From assembly GCA_030835385.1 (NCBI GenBank), contig JAURPI010000005.1:62001-126000 (forward strand): 64,000 nucleotides of DNA. The letters are read 5' to 3'. The DNA comes from Alphaproteobacteria bacterium (GTDB lineage Bacteria > Pseudomonadota > Alphaproteobacteria > Rhodospirillales > Rhodospirillaceae). Both the position numbers and the translations under genes were made by a program. Below are positions 18,685-27,821 of this stretch, piece after piece. The first letter of the stretch is position 1. Each line of letters begins with the position of its first letter. The notes under the pieces are model-generated. The model had not been told where the DNA came from, did not search any database, and saw only the letters and a list, made by a program, of their open reading frames with translations.

Positions 18685-20793
18685 ATGGCCCTTCGCCCGA
18701 CCATACTCAACCCCCTCTTTGCCGCAGTGGATACGCTGACGGGCATAGGGCCACGCATCGCAAAGTTGCTAGAAAAACTGGCCGGAAATCGATTGATTGA
18801 TCTCATCTGGCACCTCCCCAATAGTCTGATTGACCGGCGCTTCTCGCCCAAAGTTGGCGACGCGCCTCCGGGGCGTATTTGCACCCTGACTGTCGAGGTG
18901 TTGGCCCATAGCCCGCCGCCTACTCGGAACTCTCGCCTTCCTTACAAAGTGACCTGCGGAGATGATACGGGTCGGATCACCCTCACCTTTTTTCACGCCC
19001 AGCGAGACTACCTCGCTCAGACTTTGCCCGTCGGCGAAACGCGCGTGATTAGCGGCAAGATTGAGGTTTACGATGGCCAGCGGCAAATGGCCCATCCCGA
19101 TCACATCGTTACCGAGAGTCAAAAAGATGCCATTCAAAGGGTTGAGCCGGTCTACCCCCTGACGACCGGTTTGTCGCCAAAGACTTTGGTTAAGGCGATT
19201 GACGGCGCTATGGAGCATTTGCCAGACGTCCCAGAATGGCTCGATTCAGCGCAAATCAAGCGGGACCAATGGCCTCCTTGGAGAGCAGCCCTCACCTCAG
19301 CTCATCATCCTGAAACTGGATTTGAATTGGACGCGACTAGTCCGATCCGCTACCGGCTCGCCTACGACGAATTGCTTTCCAATCAACTCGCACTGGCCTT
19401 GGTCCGCGTTAAGGCCAGGCGTTTGTCTGGCCGATCGATCAAAGGAGATGGGCAACTAAGACGCAGAGTAATCGATGCGCTCCCGTTTACTCTGACGGGC
19501 GCTCAAACTCGCACTTTGGTCGAAATCGACCAGGATCTTGCGGATGACACACGCATGCTTCGTCTTCTCCAGGGCGACGTCGGCAGCGGCAAGACCGTTG
19601 TCGCCTTGTTGACCATGCTGTCTGCCGTGGAGAACGGTGGCCAAGCGGCTCTCATGGTCCCTACTGAACTCCTCGCTCAGCAACATTTGGCAACTCTTGA
19701 ACCACTTTGCGCCGCGTGTGGCGTGTCGATAGCGTTCCTCAGCGGTCGTATCAAAGGCAAAGCCCGCGACGCAGTATTGGAAGAGGTTACAAATGGGGAA
19801 ACATCAATTTTGGTTGGCACCCACGCGTTATTTCAGAAGGATGTCGATTTCAAAGACCTCATGATTGCAATTGTCGACGAACAGCATCGATTTGGTGTTC
19901 ACCAACGGCTCGAACTCGCCCAAAAAGGCCGGGTCGTCGACATGCTGGTCATGACCGCAACACCAATCCCGCGAACTCTTACCCTTACGGCCTATGGCGA
20001 CATGGATGTGTCCCGCCTTGATGAGAAACCACCTGGTCGAAAGCCGGTAGACACCCGCTTGGTCAATCTAGAGCGATTGGCGGAAACAATCTCGGCTGTA
20101 CAGCGGGCTATCAAGACTGGTGCGAAAGTATATTGGGTCTGCCCGCTCGTTGAGGAATCTGAAACGTCTGACCTGGCGGCCGCAGAGGAGCGGCATCGGC
20201 ACCTTAGCCAATTTTTGGGAGAAGATCAGGTGGCCTTGGTGCATGGACGGCTCAAGGGACCGGAGAAAGACGAAGCCATGACAGCTTTCGCAAGCAATTC
20301 CTCTCCCAATGGTCCGAAAGTCTTGGTCGCGACCACGGTTATCGAAGTGGGTGTTGATGTACCCGAAGCTACCGTAATGATCATTGAACATGCAGAGCGA
20401 TTTGGTCTGGCACAACTTCACCAATTACGCGGAAGAATTGGCCGGGGTGATCAAGCGTCTACCTGCCTACTGCTTTATCACGCTCCACTCACAGAAACCG
20501 CTAAGGCTCGATTGAATACTATGCGCGATACGGAAGACGGATTTGTCATCGCAGAAGAAGACCTCAAACTCCGCGGTAGTGGTGAAGTCTTGGGAACTCG
20601 ACAAAGTGGTCTCCCAGAGTTTCGCTTGGCAGACCTCGCGGTGCATGGAGATTTGCTCATCATGGCACGTGACGACACCAAGCTGATATTGGAGAGTGAC
20701 CCAGATCTCAAGACCGAACGCGGTGAAGCATTGCGAACCCTGCTCTACTTATTTGAGCAGGATGCAGCCATTCAGACATTGAGGTCAGGATAA
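18685..20793 (+). CDS. recG: ATP-dependent DNA helicase RecG
   Basis: 702 residues. The protein remodels stalled replication forks and Holliday junctions. The N-terminal wedge/OB region includes GIGPRIAKLLEKL (about 20) and FFHAQRDYL. The motor has GDVGSGKTVVALL (Walker A), DEQHRFG (Walker B), TATPIPRTL, and QLRGRIGRGDQ (motif VI). It is divergent from sdhE-mfd, with the intervening region short enough to share promoter DNA. The stop overlaps the next ATG by one base (TAATG), which indicates translational coupling to the NUDIX gene. Confidence 0.97.
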   Translation: MALRPTILNPLFAAVDTLTGIGPRIAKLLEKLAGNRLIDLIWHLPNSLIDRRFSPKVGDAPPGRICTLTVEVLAHSPPPTRNSRLPYKVTCGDDTGRITLTFFHAQRDYLAQTLPVGETRVISGKIEVYDGQRQMAHPDHIVTESQKDAIQRVEPVYPLTTGLSPKTLVKAIDGAMEHLPDVPEWLDSAQIKRDQWPPWRAALTSAHHPETGFELDATSPIRYRLAYDELLSNQLALALVRVKARRLSGRSIKGDGQLRRRVIDALPFTLTGAQTRTLVEIDQDLADDTRMLRLLQGDVGSGKTVVALLTMLSAVENGGQAALMVPTELLAQQHLATLEPLCAACGVSIAFLSGRIKGKARDAVLEEVTNGETSILVGTHALFQKDVDFKDLMIAIVDEQHRFGVHQRLELAQKGRVVDMLVMTATPIPRTLTLTAYGDMDVSRLDEKPPGRKPVDTRLVNLERLAETISAVQRAIKTGAKVYWVCPLVEESETSDLAAAEERHRHLSQFLGEDQVALVHGRLKGPEKDEAMTAFASNSSPNGPKVLVATTVIEVGVDVPEATVMIIEHAERFGLAQLHQLRGRIGRGDQASTCLLLYHAPLTETAKARLNTMRDTEDGFVIAEEDLKLRGSGEVLGTRQSGLPEFRLADLAVHGDLLIMARDDTKLILESDPDLKTERGEALRTLLYLFEQDAAIQTLRSG

Positions 20794-21260
20794 TGAGCGA
20801 CGAGATGACGACAACTGTCCCTGAAGTAAAGGATGCCCAACTCCCTCTGGTTGGAGTTGGTGTGGTCGTCTTGAACAAAGACGCTGAAGTTCTGTTGATC
20901 AGACGGGGTCATGAACCCAACAAAGGCCTTTGGACGATCCCGGGCGGACGTCAAGAACCAGGGGAAACATTGGCTGAGACAGCCCATCGGGAAATAGCAG
21001 AAGAAACGGGAGTTAAAATCTCGAACCCGGTTCTCGTCGATGTCGTTGATTTGATCCGGCATAACGATCAAGGAGACCTAATCAGGCACTATACTCTGAT
21101 TGATTATGCCGCCTGGTATATAAGTGGTGTCGCGAAAGCCGGTGGAGACGCTGACCGCGTACAGTGGGTTCCCGCCGCTTCAATTGCCGATCACGTAGAA
21201 TGGTCTGAGACCGTGCGTATTGTTCTTGAGGCCGTTGAGAAAATAACTGCTAGTGATTGA
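20793..21260 (+). CDS. NUDIX hydrolase
   Basis: 155 residues with a complete NUDIX box, G-x5-E-x7-REIAEETGV (starting about GGRQEPGETLAET), preceded by the usual GLWTIPGG. It hydrolyses a nucleoside diphosphate linked to another group; ADP-ribose pyrophosphatase or a pool-cleaning role is plausible, but the substrate cannot be told. It is coupled by a one-base overlap to recG and probably co-expressed with it. Confidence 0.93.
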   Translation: MSDEMTTTVPEVKDAQLPLVGVGVVVLNKDAEVLLIRRGHEPNKGLWTIPGGRQEPGETLAETAHREIAEETGVKISNPVLVDVVDLIRHNDQGDLIRHYTLIDYAAWYISGVAKAGGDADRVQWVPAASIADHVEWSETVRIVLEAVEKITASD

Positions 21261-21291
21261 GTTGAGTCCGTAAACTCCCTAAATAGACCTC

Positions 21292-21606
21292 ATGTTTGAA
21301 GCAGATCACATTCCATCCGAAAAACCACTGTTCAACGTTCGGCTCTGTACGAACAAGCGGTTCAATAAGGATGAACTCCCGTCATGTGCAGGTCGGGGCA
21401 GTAAAGAATTGGCACACAAAATCGAGCAGATACTGCTTGATCAGTCGATCCCTGCAAAATTGATTCGCAGCCCCTGTATGAACAATTGCAGGATTGGCCC
21501 CAACCTCAAGATTCAACGAGGGGATTTATTCAATGAGGTGACGGAAGATCGCCTTGACGAGATTATTGAGGCCATTAAAGCCGAAGTGACACGACGCAAA
21601 GCATAG
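21292..21606 (+). CDS. Thioredoxin-like [2Fe-2S] ferredoxin
   Basis: 104 residues. Four cysteines fit the thioredoxin-fold [2Fe-2S] pattern: one in VRLCTNKR, one in LPSCAGRG 13 residues on, and a CMNNC pair near residues 62-66. Members act as small electron carriers, and free-standing ones are of unknown role. It lies 31 bases after the NUDIX gene on the same strand. The downstream genes are convergent. Confidence 0.8.
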   Translation: MFEADHIPSEKPLFNVRLCTNKRFNKDELPSCAGRGSKELAHKIEQILLDQSIPAKLIRSPCMNNCRIGPNLKIQRGDLFNEVTEDRLDEIIEAIKAEVTRRKA

Positions 21607-21635
21607 GTTGAGGCGGAGGCATGACTAAGTGGTCC

Positions 21636-22706
21636 TTATGCGCCGTCTTCCTCGGGCTCTCTGACCATGTCGGCGACCCGCTTCTTCAGGGCCGCGACTT
21701 CATACCCGGGCAATTGATACACCCAACCTTCGGTTGCAGTGTTCAGGTCTGTGATGACTTGGGTCCAATTCGTCGCTTCCTCACCGGCTTTTTCGGAACC
21801 AGAATCTGGCGGCGTTCCCCGAAATCTAAGCCAGTTCTCGTCACCATCTTCAATAAGCTCTACCTGCACGGTGAAACCCGCAAACCCCTCGAATGTTGCC
21901 CGAATGGTTTCCTCTTGAGAGAAAGACACATCTTTCCTTTTCTTCACATCGTCGAGGAGAAGATTGGAGAGCACACGCCCCATATCGCCAGCGATGCTAT
22001 CGCGCTTGAGTTCCATACCAGTCGGTACATTTTCAACAGTGTAGTTCGCCTGATCAGGGGTCGACTTATTAACGGAGAGCACTTCTCCGTCAGGATGAAT
22101 GACACTGATCCGGCGAATATCATCGTCCTTAATGTCTGATATCTCTCGAACAAGCCAATCGCGCGGACGCGCACCAGGGTTCAATTCTCCTGTCACAAGC
22201 CACGCTTGTGGATCATCTTCGACGAGGACGTAGGTGCCACCTTCCGATGTGCCTAGGGTGAACTTCCGTTTGCCGACCATAAGTCTCGCGATGTGGTCAC
22301 CAGACGAATTCTTGAGGATGACTTCTTTCGCTCGGGTGTCTTCTTTTTCGGCTGGATCAACAAGGTCTAGCCGATCGTATTTTTCAGCTAATTTGGTCTT
22401 TGGCTCGACCTTTTCCATCCGCGTTAATTTAACGAGGAGCTCGCCAATTTTGTCATTTTGAACGGGGTAATCATCCCGATCTGTATACACCCAGCCGGAG
22501 TCCGCTAGTTTCAAAGTTAAGTCACCATCTTTGTGACGAATCACGACTGTCCTAAGGTCATCAATTGACTCGAGGAGACCAGGGAACACTAACGTGCCAT
22601 CAAAGTCTGATGATTCGGTCGCTGGCCTACTAAGCACTGCCCAACCTGCTATCACCACAGCCACTGTGGTCATACCAATCAACATCGAGAAGTTTCTGGA
22701 ATACAT
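21636..22706 (-). CDS. DUF4340 domain protein of the GldA/F/G-like operon
   Basis: 356 residues. One N-terminal membrane helix (about 8-26, MTTVAVVIAGWAVL) anchors a large periplasmic part. The pattern WVYTDRDDYPVQNDKIGELL and the later GTSEGGTYVLVEDDPQAW match the DUF4340 family, which regularly follows GldG-like genes. It is the last gene of a four-gene operon, 14 bases after the gldG-like gene. The biochemical role is unknown; it is probably part of the exporter complex. Confidence 0.85.
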   Translation of the reverse strand: MYSRNFSMLIGMTTVAVVIAGWAVLSRPATESSDFDGTLVFPGLLESIDDLRTVVIRHKDGDLTLKLADSGWVYTDRDDYPVQNDKIGELLVKLTRMEKVEPKTKLAEKYDRLDLVDPAEKEDTRAKEVILKNSSGDHIARLMVGKRKFTLGTSEGGTYVLVEDDPQAWLVTGELNPGARPRDWLVREISDIKDDDIRRISVIHPDGEVLSVNKSTPDQANYTVENVPTGMELKRDSIAGDMGRVLSNLLLDDVKKRKDVSFSQEETIRATFEGFAGFTVQVELIEDGDENWLRFRGTPPDSGSEKAGEEATNWTQVITDLNTATEGWVYQLPGYEVAALKKRVADMVREPEEDGA

Positions 22707-22720
22707 TTCTTACACTCCCC

Positions 22721-24628
22721 TCAGTTTGCAACTGTCGCGCGACGGCGACGCATTACCGAAAACACAATCATCAACGCTCCAAATACAATCGGCACACCGG
22801 CAATGTTGATAAATTTGAGGCGACCTTCGAGCTTATCGATGTCCTCTCGCAAACCCCGTTGGACCTCTCTGAGTTCCTTACGGGTCGACAGTATTTCAGC
22901 GCGGTAGTTCGTGATAGCGCGTTGATCATCTTCATTAATCAGACTCTCACCTTGCCCAGCTTGATTGACTTGGATCGCGCTAATCTCGCCTTGTAAGGAT
23001 TCAAGTCGCCCAAGTAATTCTGTTTCTTTTGAACGAAACTGTTGTTCTGCTTCGCGTCTCAAGTCCTCAACAACTGTGAATGGTCGGCTGACTTGGCCCC
23101 GACCCCGCAAGGAGGACAACGCGGGTGTACCCGTTAGATTTTCAAGGGAATTGATTAAAAAGGCTGCGTTATCGGCCGTAGGAACAACCATTCTTTGCCC
23201 AAAAAAGTTACTCTCTTGCACCCAGAATCGATCGGCGAGCATATCCGCATCAGACACTACAATGACCTGAACGGAGTCGGTTGAATCAGCGAGGTGGACA
23301 CCGGCCTCACTCTCTTCATTTTCCCCGCCACCGCTTACACCTCCGGGAGCACCATCAGGAAAGGCAGTCTTAGCATTGCCAGAGACTCGCGCACCCAACA
23401 GCAATCTCTGGCCAGAGGGTTCAAATTCCCGGAACAGGGCCACAACATCAGGCAAGCCAATGACTTTATCCCCAGCAATTTTCATAGACGCTCCGCTGGT
23501 TTGAATGAGCGGGCGAATTTCCAATGCACTTTCCGGGTTCTGCGTTAGAACCCCTGCCGTGGCCAGAGTCAGATTCTTGAGATCACCGGTGATCGCATCG
23601 TCTTGGTTTAGTGCGTTCGCTTGCAGATTCATCCACGCCGGATAGTCAGAAATCACCGGCCGACCTGCCGCAGCTGTATTCACGCGAACAGCCGCTTGAA
23701 TGTCACCGGCGATCACGTCTTCTTCTAATGTGAGACCCCAGGCCTTTAGCAGCGTTTTCGTATGGGTCAAATTGCTCGGCGCAGGCATGCCGCCTTGCGG
23801 GGGACTTCCCGATTCGAGATTGGGGTCGACGAAGACAATAGCTTTGCCTCCGGACAAGACCCACTGATCGATTGTGTATGCCGCAGTTTCACTTAAGCCA
23901 TCTGGCTGGGCGAGAACCAACACATCAACGTCGTCATCAATTACGTCTAGATCGGCATCGAGACGCTCGACTTCAAAGAAGTCGCGCATTTGATTCATGA
24001 TCTGCCATGGAGGAGTTGGCGTTCCCCCCATACCACCCATGCCCGGAGTCATTCCGCCGTCCACGGGTAGCGTTGTAATCAATCCGACCTTCGGCTGCTC
24101 GGGATTAGAAAGCGTATAGACCAACTTAGTGAGGTCATATTCGATGAAGGCTTCACGTTCGAGGTTGAAAAAGGAAATTACTTCCTGGTCATCCGTCGAG
24201 TTGGTCGCCGCGAGCCCGAAATAGCCAACTTCACCAATATCGCCCAACGGCACAGCCTGGAGGCCAAACCCAACAGCTCTATCTTCTACATCAGAGAACG
24301 GCTCGGGATCGAAATACTGTACTTGCAGCATCCCGCCCGATAACGCGGAGTACTGACTCAGCAAGTCCCGAACCCGTTGGTAGTACACAGCATGACGCGG
24401 ACTTGCTTCAGATAGCGCTTGTGAGAAATAAACCCGGACAACTATCGGCTCTTGGATGTCCTGAAAAACTGGGATTGTTTCCTTCGTCAGCGTAAATACG
24501 CGACCTTCCGTCACATCAACACGTGCCGCACTGAACATCGTCTGAGAAATAATGTTCACGGCTAAAAATAGAACACCGGCCACAGCCACAGCGATGATAG
24601 CCAGGCGGCTTTTATCAATATTCGTCAT
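22721..24628 (-). CDS. GldG-like ABC-transporter auxiliary protein
   Basis: 635 residues of the ABC_transp_aux / GldG family. There is an N-terminal helix (about 10-28), a large periplasmic region with DVTEGRVFTLTKET near residue 40, and a methionine- and glycine-rich loop near 195-210. The section FVDPNLESG is followed by a coiled-coil region (about 540-610, rich in E, Q and R), and a final membrane helix precedes RRRR at the C-terminus. It works with the ABC permease and ATPase encoded upstream. In Bacteroidetes the relatives support gliding; in proteobacteria the role is not settled. Confidence 0.88.
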   Translation of the reverse strand: MTNIDKSRLAIIAVAVAGVLFLAVNIISQTMFSAARVDVTEGRVFTLTKETIPVFQDIQEPIVVRVYFSQALSEASPRHAVYYQRVRDLLSQYSALSGGMLQVQYFDPEPFSDVEDRAVGFGLQAVPLGDIGEVGYFGLAATNSTDDQEVISFFNLEREAFIEYDLTKLVYTLSNPEQPKVGLITTLPVDGGMTPGMGGMGGTPTPPWQIMNQMRDFFEVERLDADLDVIDDDVDVLVLAQPDGLSETAAYTIDQWVLSGGKAIVFVDPNLESGSPPQGGMPAPSNLTHTKTLLKAWGLTLEEDVIAGDIQAAVRVNTAAAGRPVISDYPAWMNLQANALNQDDAITGDLKNLTLATAGVLTQNPESALEIRPLIQTSGASMKIAGDKVIGLPDVVALFREFEPSGQRLLLGARVSGNAKTAFPDGAPGGVSGGGENEESEAGVHLADSTDSVQVIVVSDADMLADRFWVQESNFFGQRMVVPTADNAAFLINSLENLTGTPALSSLRGRGQVSRPFTVVEDLRREAEQQFRSKETELLGRLESLQGEISAIQVNQAGQGESLINEDDQRAITNYRAEILSTRKELREVQRGLREDIDKLEGRLKFINIAGVPIVFGALMIVFSVMRRRRATVAN

Positions 24629-24641
24629 TTAACCACCCTCC

Positions 24642-25376
24642 CTATGCCGCTTTTTTTGCATCGACGGCGACGGTCGTTGCAAACAGCCAAAAGGCCATCA
24701 TGGATAAGAAAAAGACCACATCTCGAAATTCTATGACGCCTCGTGTGACCGATTCAAACCGCACGAGGAAACTGGAGGCGGCTATAACGTCCACAAGGAA
24801 CAAGGGTGCCCAGGCTCGGAAGAAATTTAGCACGAGATCAAGACCGCTCATGGTAAAGACGAAGCACACTGCAGCAGCGGCAATAAACGCGATGATTTGA
24901 TTGCGAGTCAGCGCAGACATACATGCGCCGATAGAGAGAAAAGCACCAGCCATAAGGAAGCTTCCGATATAACTTAGCCCGATAACTCCATGATCTGGAT
25001 CTCCGAGATAAGACACTGTTACCCAGATGGGGAACGTCGAAAGCAAGGCGATCCCACAAAACAACCAAGCTGCCATGAATTTACCGAGCACCGCATCTGT
25101 CGTCGTTATTGGCAAAGTCAGAAGCTGTTCGATGGTACCGCTCTTCCGCTCCTCTGACCACAACCGCATAGCTACAGCAGGCACAAGCAGTAAATAAAGC
25201 CATGGATGAAAACTAAAAAATGTTTCCAACGATGCTTGGCCGCGATCGAAGAAGCGACCGATGTAGAACGTGAACGCTCCGGTCATTGCGACAAAAATCG
25301 CGATGAACACAAAAGCCATAGGTGTGGTGAAGTAACCGTATAGCTCGCGCTTAGCTATGATCCAGAGATTACGCAT
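24642..25376 (-). CDS. ABC-2 type permease (GldF-like)
   Basis: 244 residues with six hydrophobic segments. The cytoplasmic motif RLWSEERKSGTIEQLLTLPIT (about 67-87), typical of ABC-2 / GldF permeases, is complete. The start overlaps the ATPase gene's end by 8 bases, and the gldG-like gene follows after 13 bases, so the set is tightly coupled. Together with the ATPase it forms the membrane core of the transporter. Confidence 0.9.
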   Translation of the reverse strand: MRNLWIIAKRELYGYFTTPMAFVFIAIFVAMTGAFTFYIGRFFDRGQASLETFFSFHPWLYLLLVPAVAMRLWSEERKSGTIEQLLTLPITTTDAVLGKFMAAWLFCGIALLSTFPIWVTVSYLGDPDHGVIGLSYIGSFLMAGAFLSIGACMSALTRNQIIAFIAAAAVCFVFTMSGLDLVLNFFRAWAPLFLVDVIAASSFLVRFESVTRGVIEFRDVVFFLSMMAFWLFATTVAVDAKKAA

Positions 25377-26325
25377 CAGTCGACCCTCCCGCTGTGATCT
25401 GCCGGAAGACAGCGTCTAAGTCTCCACGATTTTTATATAGCTGAGAGTATGGAATTGAGTTGTCCCGTAATACTGCTCCCACCGCAACCAGAATGTCAGC
25501 CCCATTGGTGGGGGCACATTGAATCTCTGTAGTCCCATCATCCCGTGTGACCTGGGTGGCGTCAGATACATTCGTTGCACCTTGCAACTTTGTCGCGGCA
25601 TCTGACGCAACTTCTGGAGCCACAACAACATGAACAGCATTATGTTCTGGAAGATTACGAAGAAGTTCTTCTGATGTGCCGTCGGCGAGCAACTTTCCAT
25701 TACCGATGATGACAGCGCGCGTGCACACAGCTTCCACCTCTTCCAGTATATGCGTCGAGACGATGATCGCCTTTTCGGCCGCCATATCTTCAATCAATGT
25801 GCGCACATGGTGCTTTTGATTGGGGTCGAGCCCGTCAGTTGGCTCATCAAGAATTAGCACTGGGGGGTCATGTAGGATGGCCTGCGCCAAACCCACACGC
25901 CGCTTATATCCCTTAGACAACACATCAATGGGTCGGTCGATCACGTCTTCAAGTTTGATCTTTGTGACAACTTCCTCGATGCGGGCCTGAGCGGCCTGCC
26001 CAGATAAACCTCGCACCTCGGCGATAAAGGTCAAAAATGCACGAACGGTCATATCTTCGTAGGAAGGTGATCCTTCTGCCATGTAGCCAAGGAGAGACTT
26101 GACTTGAACCGGATCAGAGGCAACGTCGTGACCGCAGACTTTTGCAGTTCCAGCGGTCGGCGTCAGAAATCCGGCGACCATACGCATGGTTGTGGATTTT
26201 CCAGCGCCGTTCGGCCCGAGAAAACCCAGAACCTCACCTTTGCTAACTTTTAGATTGATGCCGTCAACGGCGACAAATGGTCCGAAATGTTTCGACAGTC
26301 CGTCGAGTTCGACCATGGTCTCCAT
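25369..26325 (-). CDS. ABC transporter ATP-binding protein (GldA-like)
   Basis: 318 residues. Walker A is GPNGAGKST (about 38-46), the signature region LSKGYKRRVGLAQA (about 138-151), Walker B VLILDEPTDGLDP, and the switch His lies in VSTHILEE. The C-terminal 90 residues are an extra domain typical of ABC-2 exporters. It heads the operon that continues with permease, GldG-like and DUF4340 genes. The substrate is unknown. Confidence 0.93.
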   Translation of the reverse strand: METMVELDGLSKHFGPFVAVDGINLKVSKGEVLGFLGPNGAGKSTTMRMVAGFLTPTAGTAKVCGHDVASDPVQVKSLLGYMAEGSPSYEDMTVRAFLTFIAEVRGLSGQAAQARIEEVVTKIKLEDVIDRPIDVLSKGYKRRVGLAQAILHDPPVLILDEPTDGLDPNQKHHVRTLIEDMAAEKAIIVSTHILEEVEAVCTRAVIIGNGKLLADGTSEELLRNLPEHNAVHVVVAPEVASDAATKLQGATNVSDATQVTRDDGTTEIQCAPTNGADILVAVGAVLRDNSIPYSQLYKNRGDLDAVFRQITAGGSTDA

Positions 26326-26469
26326 CGTGCGTGCCTCCCTTATTTTGCCAGCACCTCTCCCCTTTCATTGGGGATTGATTGGAAAATGTGGCAACAGTGA
26401 ACGTAATTTTCAAGAGGCATAAGCCACTAGAATTGGCATCATTTCAAGACTGTAAGGAATAAAAAAATT

Positions 26470-26545
26470 TGGTGAGCCCAGCAGGACTCGAACCTGCGAC
26501 CCGCTGATTAAAAGTCAGCTGCTCTACCACCTGAGCTATGGGCTC
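26470..26545 (-). tRNA. tRNA-Lys (anticodon UUU), CCA encoded
   Basis: On the minus strand a complete cloverleaf starts GAGCCCATAGCTCAG, has the anticodon arm CTGAC-TTTTAAT-CAG with anticodon TTT, a T-arm GCAGGTTCGAGTCCTGC, and ends GGGCTC-A-CCA. A T run just after the CCA (26460-26469) may end transcription. Confidence 0.97.
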
Positions 26546-26647
26546 TTACACGAGAATCCGCTTGTCCGGTCCCCGAGTGCGGCGCACCATAGATAGCGAC
26601 CTAGGGCCGGTCAAGCGCTCAAAGCACCCTTTTAAGAGCGCTGTGAA

Positions 26648-27196
26648 TTAATCGTTAGCGTCAGCCGCAACCTGAATCTGAACGATGCGATCAGGATAGG
26701 TCACTGTTCCGTTCCGCGCTGGATTGCCCTTGCGGATTTGATCAACAAATTCCATGCCATCAACAACCTTACCAAAGTAGGTATATTGGCCGTTCAGGTG
26801 CGGCGCATGGTCAAGCACAACGTAAAATTGGCTGTTCGCAGAGTTGATATCTGCCGCCCGTGCCATAGACAGAGCTCCGCGCACATGATCTTCGTCATTA
26901 AATTCTGCGGGCAGATTGGGCAGTTCTGAGCCTCCTGTGCCATCGCCTTCCGGATCGCCGGTTTGGGCCATAAATCCTTCGATCACCCGGTGCCAGACGA
27001 GACCGTCGTAGAACCCACGGCGGGTCAATTCTTTAAAGCGCTCCACATGCTGTGGCGCCAGATCAGGACGTAATTCAATGACAACCCGGCCATATTCCAG
27101 GTCTAAGTATATTGTGTTTTCGGGATCTTGAGCCCCCGCCGTGCTTGCTGTCATAGCGATCAGGGCCCCCGCAACCCAGTTAATCAATGTCTTCAT
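26648..27196 (-). CDS. Periplasmic peptidyl-prolyl cis-trans isomerase, cyclophilin type
   Basis: 182 residues. A Sec signal peptide (about 1-22, ending STAGAQ) precedes a cyclophilin domain with FYDGLVWHRVIEGFMAQTGDP, where the catalytic Arg lies in HRV, then NSQFYVVLDHAPHLNG and TYFGKVVDG. It folds exported proteins at prolines. It lies downstream of gyrA-coaD, an arrangement usual for alphaproteobacteria. A 7-bp inverted repeat (AGCGCTC / GAGCGCT, 26614-26642) sits just past the stop but has no T run. Confidence 0.93.
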   Translation of the reverse strand: MKTLINWVAGALIAMTASTAGAQDPENTIYLDLEYGRVVIELRPDLAPQHVERFKELTRRGFYDGLVWHRVIEGFMAQTGDPEGDGTGGSELPNLPAEFNDEDHVRGALSMARAADINSANSQFYVVLDHAPHLNGQYTYFGKVVDGMEFVDQIRKGNPARNGTVTYPDRIVQIQVAADAND

Positions 27197-27299
27197 GCCA
27201 AATTCTCCAACTTTCTATCCAGGACCATCGGCTTACGCAGTCGGTTTACCCAATCAAACGGACGCGCTCAAGTCTGGATTATGTGCCTGATAATGGCGA

Positions 27300-27821
27300 T
27301 TACCGGGCAGCTAAGGCCTTCGTGACCCGATCCGCGATCATTTTCGGCACGAAGTGCGTGATGTCACCTCCGAACTGGCCGATCTCTTTGACGAACCGCG
27401 ATGAGATAAACTGGTTCCGTTCAGAAGCCATCAGGAACAAAGTTTCAACATCTGGATTCAAGCGTGCGTTCATGCCCGCCATTTGAAATTCATATTCGAA
27501 ATCGGACACAGCCCGCAGCCCACGAATAATTACGCGGCCACCAATGTCCGTAACAAAATCCATCAAAAGCTTGTCAAAGGATACAACCTCAACCGGGACT
27601 TTCACGATGTCACTCGAAAGTGATGCGATTTGTTCCTCGCACATGGAAACACGGTCATTCAAATCAAACAGAGGCCCCTTGCCCGCATTGGCAGCAACCC
27701 CCACCACCAACTTGTCGACCACCTTCGTCGCCCGACTAATAATATCAAGGTGTCCATTGGTGATGGGGTCAAAGGTCCCCGGGTAAACACCGATTAGCAT
27801 TTGCGCTTTGGCATCACTCAT
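27300..27821 (-). CDS. coaD: Phosphopantetheine adenylyltransferase
   Basis: 173 residues. It transfers AMP from ATP to 4'-phosphopantetheine in coenzyme A synthesis. The nucleotidyltransferase motif [12 protein letters not shown] is at about 15-26, with the T/HxGH signature present as [16 protein letters not shown] and the ATP-site segment [12 protein letters not shown] are also intact. The start overlaps the end of gyrA by 8 bases, so translation is probably coupled. Confidence 0.96.
   Translation of the reverse strand: MSDAKAQMLIGVYPGTFDPITNGHLDIISRATKVVDKLVVGVAANAGKGPLFDLNDRVSMCEEQIASLSSDIVKVPVEVVSFDKLLMDFVTDIGGRVIIRGLRAVSDFEYEFQMAGMNARLNPDVETLFLMASERNQFISSRFVKEIGQFGGDITHFVPKMIADRVTKALAAR

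Noticed and set aside
21636-26325. GldA/F/G genes as evidence of gliding motility
   Set aside because: The same transporter set is widespread in non-gliding bacteria, and no other gliding gene is present.
26614-26642. AGCGCTC / GAGCGCT repeat after the cyclophilin gene as a terminator
   Set aside because: The 15-base loop and the lack of a T run make it weak; noted only in the gene entry.
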